A DNA stretch of 64,000 nucleotides. Origin: Thermoplasmata archaeon (GTDB lineage Archaea > Thermoplasmatota > Thermoplasmata > Thermoplasmatales > Thermoplasmataceae). The translations under genes were made by a program, and so were the position numbers. Shown one piece after another: positions 34,511 to 43,271 of this stretch. Under the pieces are notes generated by a model. That model worked only from the letters and a program-made list of their open reading frames with translations, did not search any database and was not told the origin of the DNA. Every line of letters starts with the position of its first letter. Within the stretch, counting starts at the first letter, position 1. The stretch is from assembly GCA_021810045.1 (NCBI GenBank), contig JAJZJR010000005.1:39685-103684 (forward strand). The letters run 5' to 3'.

Positions 34511-35710
34511 ATGTCAGATGACGTTGGCTCAATGGTTAACAGGAGGTTCAGGTTTCTCCTGGTATCCAGGGCAATGAGGAGTGCTGCACTGATTTTTGTT
34601 ACCCTGTCCACCCCACTTTATCTTCTTGTTTTGAAATTTGATATTGTTTCCATTGGGCTGATCTATCTTTTTGTCTCCCTGACCACAGTTGTAATTTCCC
34701 TTGGCATCGGCATGCTTGGTGACCGCATAGGATTCAGGAAAGCTCTTATAATTGGTGAAATCCCTGCTATATTTATCACTGCAGCCCTCACTTTCAGCAC
34801 AAATATTTACATAATCCTGGCTGGAATAATAATTTCAGGTACAGCAGGTGCACCTGGGGCAATGAGGGGTGCAATGTCTCCTGGAATGAATGCCTACATC
34901 GCCACCAACTGGTCAGATAATGCAAACAGGGTGAGGAGAATGGCACTTATAACTTCAACATCCTCATTCTTTGCAATAGCGGGGAGCCTAATGCTGTACT
35001 CCCATGGTTTACTTCTCAATTATTATGGTACCGTGAATTCTTTCAGGATTCTTTATGGGATTGGGTTTGCCCTGGTTACTCTTTCCATGGTTTCCCTCTT
35101 CATGCTTAAAGAAAAACCGGTTGTAAAGAAAACAGAACACATCATGAAGAAGGCCAGCGGGGTCCATGTGCTAAAAGTAGCAATATCAAACGCAGTGAAC
35201 GGCTCCGGCATCGGGCTGGCAGTTGTTCTGCTTCCTGCCTGGTTTGAGCTTAGATATGGATTGAGTGCATCACAGGTGGGCCTGGCCTTTCTGGGGTCTT
35301 ATGTGGGAGCAGCGTTGGGAAGCCTAACAGCTTCAAGGATTGGTGTTTCCAACAGATCAGGTTCCACATTGAGGGTTGCCTGGGTTACCAGGGTTGTTCA
35401 GGGAGGATTGCTGGTTGGCATGGCCTTTTCTCCATTTGTCATAATGGCAATCATCCTCTATTCTACGAGATCATTGCTTGCAGGATTCGGCCTGCCAAGC
35501 AGGAATGCCATTAACGTAAGCGGAATCCAGCAGGGTGACTTCGGTGCAGGTACAAGCCTTCAGGGCGTCTCTGTAAGGGTCTCTCAGGGATTCTCCGGGC
35601 TGTCGGGATACCTTATGGATATCTCTCTTCCTTTCCCGGAAGTACTCGGTGGTATTCTCCAGGCTGCCAGCGGTGTCCTTTATTACAGGCTCATGAGAAA
35701 AAAGAACTGA
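34511..35710 (+). CDS. Major facilitator superfamily transporter
   Basis: A 399-residue membrane protein with 11-12 segments and a central charged loop (KEKPVVKKTEHIMKKASG, about 200-217). GMLGDRIGFRKALIIGEI is the MFS loop 2-3 motif (G-x-x-x-D-R-x-G-R-K-like). The substrate is unknown. Upstream are a T-rich TATA-like region and the nested inverted repeat. It is convergent with the aminotransferase, 13 bases away. Confidence 0.88.
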   Translation: MSDDVGSMVNRRFRFLLVSRAMRSAALIFVTLSTPLYLLVLKFDIVSIGLIYLFVSLTTVVISLGIGMLGDRIGFRKALIIGEIPAIFITAALTFSTNIYIILAGIIISGTAGAPGAMRGAMSPGMNAYIATNWSDNANRVRRMALITSTSSFFAIAGSLMLYSHGLLLNYYGTVNSFRILYGIGFALVTLSMVSLFMLKEKPVVKKTEHIMKKASGVHVLKVAISNAVNGSGIGLAVVLLPAWFELRYGLSASQVGLAFLGSYVGAALGSLTASRIGVSNRSGSTLRVAWVTRVVQGGLLVGMAFSPFVIMAIILYSTRSLLAGFGLPSRNAINVSGIQQGDFGAGTSLQGVSVRVSQGFSGLSGYLMDISLPFPEVLGGILQAASGVLYYRLMRKKN

Positions 35711-35723
35711 CAGCAGTATTTCA

Positions 35724-36851
35724 TTAATCTTCCACTTGGAAAATACTTCTGTCAATTACAGTTGATTTTGGCAGATCTTCTGGTCTCAGAACAGAACCGA
35801 TGCCGCATATTCCGGAGAAGGCATTGAGAAAGGCCGCTATTTTGATGTTGTCAACAATCCCAAGATTTCCTATTCTCACAAACCTGTCACCATCCTTTCC
35901 CAGGCCTCTTGAAATGGTTATCCCTCTTTTCTCAAGTTCCATCAGGAGTTTTGAAGAGGGCATTGGAGGTTCCACTGCAACCACTGTGTCGGAGTAGTTG
36001 TCTTCTGTTCCAAGAACTCCAATTCCGGATTTCTTCATATATTCCCTGATAAACTGTGCTGCATCGGTGTGTCTTTTCCACCTCTTCTCCGCACCTTCTT
36101 TCTCAAGTATCTTGAGGGCAACAAGCAGGGCATTGAAACTCCCTGTTGATGGCGTATAGGGTGTTTCATTTTTCTCAAGGTATCTGACTGATACGTTGAG
36201 GTCCAGGTAGCCTGGCAGGTCATGAACCCTGATCATATGTTCTTCACCCTCTTCCCCTATACATACAATGCCGACTCCTGGAACAGAAGCAACTCCTTTC
36301 TGGCTGCAGGTTGCAAATGCATGGATGCCCCACCTGTCAGTGTATATTTCGCTTGCCCCGAAACCGGACACAGAGTCGACAAGTACCTTCACTCCAGCGC
36401 TGTTGGCTTCAAGTGCCACTTCCTTCAGGTTCCTTACTGAAGTGCCGTTGCCTGTCTCATTATGCACGAGGAACACGGTCTTTGATTCAGGATGCCTTTT
36501 GAGGAAATCCTCAATTTCTCCATTTTCTATTGCTGTGTTTTCATTTTTCTTTATCACATGGGTCAGGGCACCTCTTCTTTTCAGGCTTTCAACGGCCCTG
36601 TCCCCAAATTCCCCGAATGTAACAGCAGCTACGCTTTCTCCAGGAGAGATGAATGAATAAATCATTGATTCAACAGCAGCAGTTCCGGAACCTGTAGTCA
36701 TTACAGAATGTCTTGAACCGGAAATACGGTTTAGAATTGTTTCTGCATCCCTGAGAATTTCCCTGAATTCCTCAGATCTGTGATTGACCACATAGGCAGA
36801 TGCCTTGAGAACCGCATCAGGGACCTCTACGGGTCCAGGCATAAGCATCAC
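35724..36851 (-). CDS. Class V aminotransferase (serine/alanine-glyoxylate type)
   Basis: A 375-residue PLP enzyme. It starts MMLMPGPVEVPD, then TGSGTAAVES, VLVDSVSGFGASE, and the PLP Lys in ATCSQKGVASVPG. This is the serine-pyruvate / alanine-glyoxylate family, which also holds archaeal phosphoserine aminotransferase-like enzymes. It overlaps the serA-like gene by four bases; the pair suggests synthesis of serine from 3-phosphoglycerate (oxidation, then transamination). The exact substrate cannot be read from sequence. Confidence 0.87.
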   Translation of the reverse strand: MMLMPGPVEVPDAVLKASAYVVNHRSEEFREILRDAETILNRISGSRHSVMTTGSGTAAVESMIYSFISPGESVAAVTFGEFGDRAVESLKRRGALTHVIKKNENTAIENGEIEDFLKRHPESKTVFLVHNETGNGTSVRNLKEVALEANSAGVKVLVDSVSGFGASEIYTDRWGIHAFATCSQKGVASVPGVGIVCIGEEGEEHMIRVHDLPGYLDLNVSVRYLEKNETPYTPSTGSFNALLVALKILEKEGAEKRWKRHTDAAQFIREYMKKSGIGVLGTEDNYSDTVVAVEPPMPSSKLLMELEKRGITISRGLGKDGDRFVRIGNLGIVDNIKIAAFLNAFSGICGIGSVLRPEDLPKSTVIDRSIFQVED

Positions 36852-37798
36852 GAGTCCAATTCCTCCAGTGATTTCAATATATTTTCCAGCATCATCTTTG
36901 CCACCCTCTCCTGTGCCTCTTCTGTCTGTGCACCAATGTGCGGTGTGATCAGAACATTATCCATGGCTATAAGATCTCTCTCAACTGGTGAATCCGGAGG
37001 CTCATTCCAGAGGACATCTGCACCATATGCAGCGATATTTCCTTTTTTCAGTGCTGATACAAGTGCATCGGGGTCTACCACCTCAGCTCTGCTGGTGTTG
37101 ATAAGAATTGCATCCTTCCTTATTTTCCCGAACTGTTCCTCACCAAGTATTTTCTCTGATCTGTCAACAAGAGTTACAGAAACAATTATGAAATCAGATT
37201 CTTCCAGCAACGTATCAAGTGGAACATATTGTCCTGAAACACCTGAAATAAGTTCAGGGGATTCCTTAATGTCGTAGGCAAGGATTTTCAGGCCGAGGGT
37301 ATTCAGGTAAAAAGCAGTCTGGAACCCGATTCTTCCGAAGCCGATCACTCCTGCGGTTTTCCCTGCAATTTCAATTCCCATGGATTTTTTGTACCTGCCA
37401 TCCCTGACATTTCTGTTCAGGTAACTTATCTTTCTCGCGAGGTCTATGAGCAATGCGAGATTCAGCTCAGCAACCGATTGCGTGGAAGAGCCGGCCGCTG
37501 TAATCACTCTGATTCCAAGTTCCTTGGCTGCATTCATGTCAATATTGTCAGTTCCTATCCCAGCTCTCGCTATAAGTTTCAGTCCTTTCCCGGTATGAAG
37601 CAGGTTTGAAGTGAGCTTTGTCCTGCTTCTCACAACTACGGCACAGTAATCATGGAGTATTTTCATAAGTTCACCGGAACTGATTTCCGGTTTGTAATCA
37701 ACCCTGTATCCCTTATTTTCCAGGCCAGAAACAAGAGCCTGATCCACAGGATCAGTTACAAGTATTCCGCAAGTTTGTTCTCCTGAATCAGACTTCAC
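36848..37798 (-). CDS. serA: D-3-phosphoglycerate dehydrogenase-like
   Basis: A 316-residue D-2-hydroxyacid dehydrogenase: RAGIGTDNIDM, the Rossmann motif GFGRIGFQTA, NTSRAEVVD, and TPHIGAQTEEAQERV with the catalytic His. It has no regulatory ACT tail. With the class V aminotransferase on the same transcript it points to serine synthesis, but other 2-hydroxyacids are possible. First gene of the two-gene operon. Confidence 0.87.
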   Translation of the reverse strand: MKSDSGEQTCGILVTDPVDQALVSGLENKGYRVDYKPEISSGELMKILHDYCAVVVRSRTKLTSNLLHTGKGLKLIARAGIGTDNIDMNAAKELGIRVITAAGSSTQSVAELNLALLIDLARKISYLNRNVRDGRYKKSMGIEIAGKTAGVIGFGRIGFQTAFYLNTLGLKILAYDIKESPELISGVSGQYVPLDTLLEESDFIIVSVTLVDRSEKILGEEQFGKIRKDAILINTSRAEVVDPDALVSALKKGNIAAYGADVLWNEPPDSPVERDLIAMDNVLITPHIGAQTEEAQERVAKMMLENILKSLEELDS

Positions 37799-37857
37799 AG
37801 GTCCTCAGCAGGAAATATCTTAAAAACATTTACCCGCCGTATCAGATAAGGCAGAAA

Positions 37858-38289
37858 TCATCCAAGTACGATTATTGTTCTTGTTCCAGTAATCCCGTCC
37901 ATGGAGTCAATATCCTTCAGCAGGATGTCCTTGAGATGGGCAGAGTCTCTTGCGGTTATTCTTATGAGAAGGTCCGCCTCTCCTGTGATCACATATCCCT
38001 GGTCCACATAATCAGTATCCATGAGCTCCTCAAGGAGAGTATCCTGGGTTTTTCCTGTATCCCTCAGTTTACCTACATCAGCCTTGATAAGAACAAAAGC
38101 CGTTAGGTTAAGTCCAGCCTTCTTCCAGTCCACATCGGCCCGGTAACCTCTTATGACCTTGTCAAGTTCCATGCGTTTCATTCTGGAATGGACTGTTGAA
38201 AGAGGCATGTCAAGTTTTCTTGCAAGAAGGGAATACTTGGTAATACCCTGGTCTGCAAGTTCAAGAAGCTTAAGATCTGTTTCATCCAT
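37858..38289 (-). CDS. Lrp/AsnC-family regulator
   Basis: A 143-residue protein: an N-terminal helix-turn-helix (YSLLARKLDMPLSTVHSRMKRME, residues 19-41) and a C-terminal RAM-type ligand domain (AFVLIKADVG, YVITGEADLLIRITARD). It has a TATA box of its own at 38303-38318. It is divergent from the asparagine synthetase gene across 112 bases, with a palindrome between them, so it probably controls that gene and itself in response to an amino acid. Confidence 0.93.
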   Translation of the reverse strand: MDETDLKLLELADQGITKYSLLARKLDMPLSTVHSRMKRMELDKVIRGYRADVDWKKAGLNLTAFVLIKADVGKLRDTGKTQDTLLEELMDTDYVDQGYVITGEADLLIRITARDSAHLKDILLKDIDSMDGITGTRTIIVLG

Positions 38290-38302
38290 TTGGGAAAAAA
38301 TA

Positions 38303-38318
38303 CATGTCTATATTTAAA
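38303..38318 (-). promoter_or_regulatory. TATA box of the Lrp gene
   Basis: The minus strand reads TTTTAAATATAGACAT, centred about 25 bases before the ATG at 38289, which implies a leaderless transcript. Confidence 0.55.
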
Positions 38319-38342
38319 AGTACTGTAATAAATTGAAAAAAA

Positions 38343-38358
38343 TACGACTTTTTTCGTA
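38343..38358. promoter_or_regulatory. Palindrome between divergent Lrp and asparagine synthetase promoters
   Basis: TACGA-CTTTTT-TCGTA: perfect five-base arms and an A/T-only centre apart from one C, the general shape of Lrp-type sites. It sits between the two TATA regions (Lrp near 38310, asparagine synthetase near 38368), where one bound dimer could act on both. Confidence 0.5.
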
Positions 38359-38401
38359 GAAACATTAATTTACCTTCCAGTATGCTAATGCCTGATACAA
38401 A

Positions 38402-39307
38402 ATGATCGAGTCGCAGGAAACAGAACTCATTGGCTCCTTGAAACTGACCAGCCAGATTCTAAGGTATGTTACGAATTATTTCCAGGATCAGGGATTTACG
38501 CAAATGCTCCCTGTTATGCTGGGGAGAAGTACGGATCCTCTGGGTCCCGATCCAAACTCATCAATTCTGAAGACCATCGAGGTCGAATATCTGGGAACAA
38601 CCATGAGAACAATGAATTCAATGATCCTGCACAAACAGGTTGCAGTGAGGGATGTTGGGAAAATATTCATACTCTCACCGAACATAAGGCTTGAAAAGGC
38701 TGACAGGAAAAGCAGCGGGAGGCATCTGTTTGAGTTCACACAGGCAGATTTTGAAATCCCGTATGGAAAGATGAAGGATGTATTCCAGCTCATGGAAAAA
38801 CTTCTTGAAGGTCTCACGGAACACGTGGACAGTGAAGCAGTAAGGAAGATTGACGGGGAACCATTTGAATTCAGGGGGCCGTTCAGGGTCTATTCCACAC
38901 ATGAACTGGAGAAAAGATACGGGGAGGACTGGGAATACAAAGCCTCAATGGATCATGATCAGCCATTCTGGGCCACCTGTCACAAGAGAGAATTCTACGA
39001 CAGGGAAGATGAGGAAAAACCAGGTCATTACCTGAACTATGATCTCATATATCCGTTCGGAGCAGGCGAAGGGCTTTCGGGTGCCGAAAGGGAACATGAC
39101 TACCAGAGGATCAGGAGCAGGATGGGCAGGGATAAACTCGCCATGGACATATATGCTTCCTATCTCGAGGAGGCAAAGAAGGGTTTTGTTCCATCAGCGG
39201 GAGGAGGTTTTGGTGTAGAAAGGCTCACAAGATTCCTTAGGGGTGCAGCACACATTGGAGATGTTCAGCTGTTCAGGAGGGTACCGGGAGAAACACCAGG
39301 AATATAA
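38402..39307 (+). CDS. asnA: Archaeal asparagine synthetase A (AspRS-core type)
   Basis: Makes asparagine from aspartate, ammonia and ATP. The 301-residue protein has only the class II synthetase core: motif 2 region NIRLEKADRKSSGRHLFEFTQADFE and motif 3 GGGFGVERLTRFLRG. It lacks the N-terminal anticodon-binding OB domain of AspRS/AsnRS (about 100 residues less). This is the archaeal asparagine synthetase-related group described from Pyrococcus. The divergent Lrp/AsnC regulator supports the assignment. An alternative is an uncharacterised AsnRS-like paralogue. Confidence 0.87.
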   Translation: MIESQETELIGSLKLTSQILRYVTNYFQDQGFTQMLPVMLGRSTDPLGPDPNSSILKTIEVEYLGTTMRTMNSMILHKQVAVRDVGKIFILSPNIRLEKADRKSSGRHLFEFTQADFEIPYGKMKDVFQLMEKLLEGLTEHVDSEAVRKIDGEPFEFRGPFRVYSTHELEKRYGEDWEYKASMDHDQPFWATCHKREFYDREDEEKPGHYLNYDLIYPFGAGEGLSGAEREHDYQRIRSRMGRDKLAMDIYASYLEEAKKGFVPSAGGGFGVERLTRFLRGAAHIGDVQLFRRVPGETPGI

Positions 39308-39340
39308 TTCAGATAGAACATGGTTCATTTGTGTGAGGAG

Positions 39341-39988
39341 TCAGGTGCCTGACACTGGAAGCCTTGTGTTTTCGCATTCCCACAACACCCATACTCCTGC
39401 AGATATGAAAGGTTCCCACTTTTTTGCTATTTTCTCGATTTTTTTATCTGTGAGCTTTCCCTTGAGACCATAGTGCTTCTTGAGGGCATTCCCGAACCCT
39501 ATGTCATTGAGAGGAAGCACATTTAGCCTTCCAAGGGTGAAAATGAGAAACATCTGTGCAGACCAGACTCCAATGCCTTTCACAACGGTAAGTCTTTCAA
39601 CGATCTCCTGGTTTGACAGGACCTCAATGCCATCAAGAACAAGTTCTCCTGATATGGTTCTTGCAGTGAGATCGCGGAGGTATTTCAGTTTCTGGGGAGA
39701 GACACCGCAGGACCTGATGTCAGTGTCGCTGAGTTGCTGTATATTTCCCGGTACCACAGATCCATTAAGCATGGCAACAAATCTGTTATAGATGGAATCA
39801 GCTGCCTTTCCTGAAATCTGCTGGTAAATAATGGCCTGTACCAGTGATTCGAAATAATCCCCTCCTGATTTGAGCGTGAAATATCCTATTCTTTCAACCA
39901 ACTGTTTCATTACAGGATCTTTTTGTGTTATGCCCTGGAGAATTTCCTCCTTTGTAACATGAGTCAGGTCCAATCTGTCATGGTCCAT
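39341..39988 (-). CDS. DNA-3-methyladenine glycosylase, HhH-GPD (AlkA-like)
   Basis: Removes alkylated bases from DNA. The 215-residue protein has YFESLVQAIIYQQISGKAADSIYNRF near residue 43, the helix-hairpin-helix LTVVKGIGVWSAQMFLIF (about 133-150) and the catalytic Asp in LPLNDIGF. The length corresponds to the catalytic core of AlkA without its N-terminal domain. A second, unrelated glycosylase (Tag) is at 46867-47460. Confidence 0.9.
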   Translation of the reverse strand: MDHDRLDLTHVTKEEILQGITQKDPVMKQLVERIGYFTLKSGGDYFESLVQAIIYQQISGKAADSIYNRFVAMLNGSVVPGNIQQLSDTDIRSCGVSPQKLKYLRDLTARTISGELVLDGIEVLSNQEIVERLTVVKGIGVWSAQMFLIFTLGRLNVLPLNDIGFGNALKKHYGLKGKLTDKKIEKIAKKWEPFISAGVWVLWECENTRLPVSGT

Positions 39989-40029
39989 TTACATACAGGT
40001 CTATCCATGGGCAGGCATATTTTTTGCTA

Positions 40030-40191
40030 TCAGACACGACTGGCAGGATATGTGACCTCCTCTCCCAGCTTTCGCAGGGAGTTTCCTGCTTCGACGGTTA
40101 CCGGCGGAACCTCCACAGGCATGCATGGAGTCACACATGATCCGACCCTCTTCCATTCTGTCTGCTGGTTGGCAGAGTGCATTGCAGCAAA
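40030..40191 (-). pseudogene. Relic of a TnpB C-terminus with its right-end hairpin
   Basis: The reading frame with stop at 40030 gives 53 codons ending in TVEAGNSLRKLGEEVTYPASRV. DNA around GTCGAAGCAGGAA matches the intact TnpB gene at 49153-49165 (GTTGAAGCAGGAA). Both are followed by a hairpin (here 40062-40081, CTCCC-T-GC, GAAA loop, GC-T-GGGAG) and then AGG and TCAC. No upstream TnpB catalytic sequence remains, so this is an old partial copy. It fills most of the 320-base gap before the acylase gene. Confidence 0.6.
40062..40081 (-). repeat. Right-end hairpin of the decayed IS605-type element
   Basis: Stem CTCCC/GGGAG plus GC/GC around a T-T mismatch and a GAAA tetraloop. It holds the same place relative to the GAAGCAGGAA box as the hairpin at 49166-49185, with different stem bases, as if the structure rather than the sequence were conserved. 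Confidence 0.5.
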
Positions 40192-40311
40192 TCATCAAAT
40201 AGATTTTGCTTTGATATCTTCCCTTTCAGAAGGGTATTTCCTGCTCAATTTGGTTAAAATTTAAATTCAGAAATGCGAATATTCTAATATACCTGTTATG
40301 TGAGGTATTCA

Positions 40312-42783
40312 ATGAAGATCAGATGGCTTGTTCTTCTCGTTGTTGTTCTTGTTCTGCTTTCATATCTGTCGACAAATTTCACCACCCTTAACCCAAAACT
40401 TGGCCTTTGGGAATCAGCTGGCCAGGGAAACATAACATCAACCACGGTGAACATTCCCGGGCTGGGCAGTCCTGTAAACGTAACAATAGATGCATCAGGA
40501 GTGGCCCACATAAACGCGTCAAACCTCAATGACCTCATGTTTGCACAAGGGTATTACTCGGCAAGCCAGAGGCTTTTCCAGATGGAACTTGAGGCTCTTC
40601 TGGCCACTGGAAACCTGAGTAAATATATTGGTGCATCAGGCGTAGCATCTGATCAGGCCATGCGGCTCATAGGTCTGCCGTCAAATGCCTGGACTCTTGA
40701 ACAGGCCTATAAAGCAAACTATCCTGCTTATTTCGGATACCTGAAATCATATACGCAAGGTGTCAATGCATACATAAACACCAGTGCCGCGGCAAATCAT
40801 CTTGGCTTCAAGCTTCTGGGCATACATCCATTCCAGTGGACAGTGTTTTACACACTTGCATGGCAGGAATACATGGCATGGTCCCTTACAACTGGAGCTG
40901 CAGAACCGCTGCAGTCAGCACTGCTTTACAATTCACTGGGGTACCAGAACATTTCACTCCTCTGGCCTTATTATCCTGACTTCACACAGAACATAACCAT
41001 GGTTCCAGGCGATGGCACAGTGAATGGCTTGAACCTCTCAAACCAATACAACGTGACACCAGAACAGTTCTGGTCCCAGAACTGGTACAGCCAGAATGCA
41101 ACAGGCGTCAATACAACACTCCTTGGGGCCCTGTCACCACTCATAAGGGGGGCTCTTGCAAACATTTCAGATCCATATGGAATGCCAGGGGCACATGAAC
41201 TCGGATCTCCAGTGGGAAGCAACAGCTGGGTTGTCAACGGAAGTTATTCGGCTTCAGGATCTCCAATGATGGCAAACGATCCACACCTCCCACTCACTGC
41301 TCCTTCCATATGGATTCCCATGCAGCTTGAAGCTCCGGGAATGAATGTTACTGGATGGGATCTTGCTGGTGTTCCCGGAATCCTCATAGGCCATACAAGC
41401 AAGACATCGTGGGGCCTCACAACACCTGAAGGAAACTCGGCCAACGAGTACCTGGAGACACTGAACAACAACTCATACCTTTACAACGGAACATGGCACA
41501 GCATGACTGTACACAATTACACACTCAACGGGAAGACCTACAGCATTTACTATACAAACAACGGTCCCATCATATCCAGAAACCAGAACTACGGCATAAG
41601 CCTTAACTGGGCAGCTAGCCAACCCTCTTATGATCTCATTGGGGAACTGATGCTTGACCAGTCCTCCAATTACTCACAGATGCTCAATGCACTGAGCCAC
41701 TGGGGAGCACCACCACAGAACTTTGCCATGGCCACCCTGCATCATTCAGGCTACATTACAGCCGGTTATTATCCAATGATAAAGGAGACGGTGAACAGCA
41801 CAACCATTGACGTCATAGGATCAAGATCACTCCTGAACGGATCGAATCCTGCTTATGAGCCAGTTGGAAATGTTCCTTTCCACCAGCTTCCACAGGCAAC
41901 AAATCCTGTCAGAGGCTATATGTTCGCTCCCAACCAGCCTACGGTTGGAAAGAATTACATGCATCCCTTCGTGGGAGGATTCTGGGCATCAGGCGGAAGG
42001 GCTCAGACCATTTACCATTTCCTGAAAGGGCATCCCAAAACAACAATACAGGACATGATGGCATTGCAATCCAACGTATCTGACTACTGGGCACAGATGT
42101 TCACACCGTACCTTGTAAGTGCACTGAAAGGAATGCCAATGAATTCAACGGAAACTGCTGCCTTCAACCAGCTTTCAGGCTGGAATTACACCACAAACCA
42201 GAACCAGGCTGGCATTACTGTGTACTGGTACCTCACAGCGGAGATATACAACATGACATTTTACAAGGTGTATTCTCAGCTGAATCTATCAGATGTTCCC
42301 ACACCTTTCATAACATCTGCCATTTATATTGCCATGCACAACCAGAGCAGTGTATGGTTTGATGGCAATTTCACCCATCTTGTGCAACAGGCATTCATCA
42401 ACGAAACAGCGTTCCTGAGCAACAGGCTTGGCAGCAATGTAAACAACTGGACATGGGGGAGGGTGCATTTCCTTGAAATAGCCAGCCCCACAGGAATCTC
42501 TGCACTTGGAATAGGGCCCATATCAATCTGGGGTGGGAGCCACACCGTAAGTGTAGGCACAGTTCCCAGACTGCTGCAGGTTCCTGAGGCTTCTGTATCA
42601 GTGGGCTCTTCCCTAAGAACAATTGCTTCACCAGGGACTGGCAAGTTCTATGGAGTTTTTCCCGGTGGTCCCAGTGAAAATATCCTCAGTTATTACTTCT
42701 CCAACCAGCTGAACACTTGGATCAATCATGAATATTACAACATGAATGACCAGAAAACAGTGGCGGTGATCAGATATGAATAA
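40312..42783 (+). CDS. Penicillin-acylase-family N-terminal nucleophile hydrolase (S45), secreted
   Basis: A precursor of about 823 residues that cuts itself into two chains and hydrolyses amide bonds of acylated compounds. An N-terminal hydrophobic segment (residues 4-22 from ATG 40312, WLVLLVVVLVLLSYL) exports or anchors it. ELGSPVGSNSWVVNGS holds the cleavage site, with the new N-terminal Ser at the 41218 codon; MANDPHLPLTAPSIW follows as in penicillin G acylase. About 30 N-x-S/T sequons are present, as expected for an extracytoplasmic glycoprotein. The natural substrate is unknown (peptides, acyl-homoserine lactones or amides). GTG 40300 is an alternative start. The stop overlaps the next gene by eight bases. 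Confidence 0.9.
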   Translation: MKIRWLVLLVVVLVLLSYLSTNFTTLNPKLGLWESAGQGNITSTTVNIPGLGSPVNVTIDASGVAHINASNLNDLMFAQGYYSASQRLFQMELEALLATGNLSKYIGASGVASDQAMRLIGLPSNAWTLEQAYKANYPAYFGYLKSYTQGVNAYINTSAAANHLGFKLLGIHPFQWTVFYTLAWQEYMAWSLTTGAAEPLQSALLYNSLGYQNISLLWPYYPDFTQNITMVPGDGTVNGLNLSNQYNVTPEQFWSQNWYSQNATGVNTTLLGALSPLIRGALANISDPYGMPGAHELGSPVGSNSWVVNGSYSASGSPMMANDPHLPLTAPSIWIPMQLEAPGMNVTGWDLAGVPGILIGHTSKTSWGLTTPEGNSANEYLETLNNNSYLYNGTWHSMTVHNYTLNGKTYSIYYTNNGPIISRNQNYGISLNWAASQPSYDLIGELMLDQSSNYSQMLNALSHWGAPPQNFAMATLHHSGYITAGYYPMIKETVNSTTIDVIGSRSLLNGSNPAYEPVGNVPFHQLPQATNPVRGYMFAPNQPTVGKNYMHPFVGGFWASGGRAQTIYHFLKGHPKTTIQDMMALQSNVSDYWAQMFTPYLVSALKGMPMNSTETAAFNQLSGWNYTTNQNQAGITVYWYLTAEIYNMTFYKVYSQLNLSDVPTPFITSAIYIAMHNQSSVWFDGNFTHLVQQAFINETAFLSNRLGSNVNNWTWGRVHFLEIASPTGISALGIGPISIWGGSHTVSVGTVPRLLQVPEASVSVGSSLRTIASPGTGKFYGVFPGGPSENILSYYFSNQLNTWINHEYYNMNDQKTVAVIRYE

Positions 42784-43162
42784 GGGCATAATTGCAGCGG
42801 GAATTGTGGTATCAATAGCACTGGCCTATGCATCACTATTCTTTATCACGTATGCATTCGGTGCAATACTTCTGGGAATACCATTAATGGTTCTCCACAG
42901 GAAATATTCGGGAATTGCGGGGTTCGTGATTGGCATAGTTTCGTCCGCATCCATCTATCTCATGTACCCGATTGCTTCTGTAACAAAACTGGCAGGTATT
43001 GTGCAGCAGATCATAGGCCTTCCGTCAGCATTGATCATAATCCTGTTTCCGTTGATGTTCGGTCTCATTGGTGCTGTGTCGGCCCTCCTGTCCACTGGAA
43101 TCAGGGAATATGCAGCTGGAAGGTCGCATGAAAAAGCCGCGGACACCCCCGGAGAACAGTGA
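42776..43162 (+). CDS. Small four-helix membrane protein coupled to the acylase gene
   Basis: A 128-residue protein with four membrane segments (about 4-24, 26-40, 44-62 and 80-108) and a polar tail (REYAAGRSHEKAADTPGEQ). The ATG lies eight bases inside the end of the acylase gene, so it is probably translated with it. It is not recognised. It might be an anchor or partner for the acylase. Confidence 0.65.
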   Translation: MNKGIIAAGIVVSIALAYASLFFITYAFGAILLGIPLMVLHRKYSGIAGFVIGIVSSASIYLMYPIASVTKLAGIVQQIIGLPSALIIILFPLMFGLIGAVSALLSTGIREYAAGRSHEKAADTPGEQ

Positions 43163-43271
43163 AGATACTGAATAATATTGCGTGATAAGCATAATGCAGG
43201 TTCACTTTAAATAAGAATTTACTATCATGAAATGCCCTCTATGTATGGTATATATCGGTACTGATTAGAGG

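Noticed and set aside
39923..40264. 113-codon plus ORF over the gap before the acylase
   Set aside because: Low-quality sequence with no pattern; the same DNA reads better on the minus strand as a TnpB tail with its hairpin.
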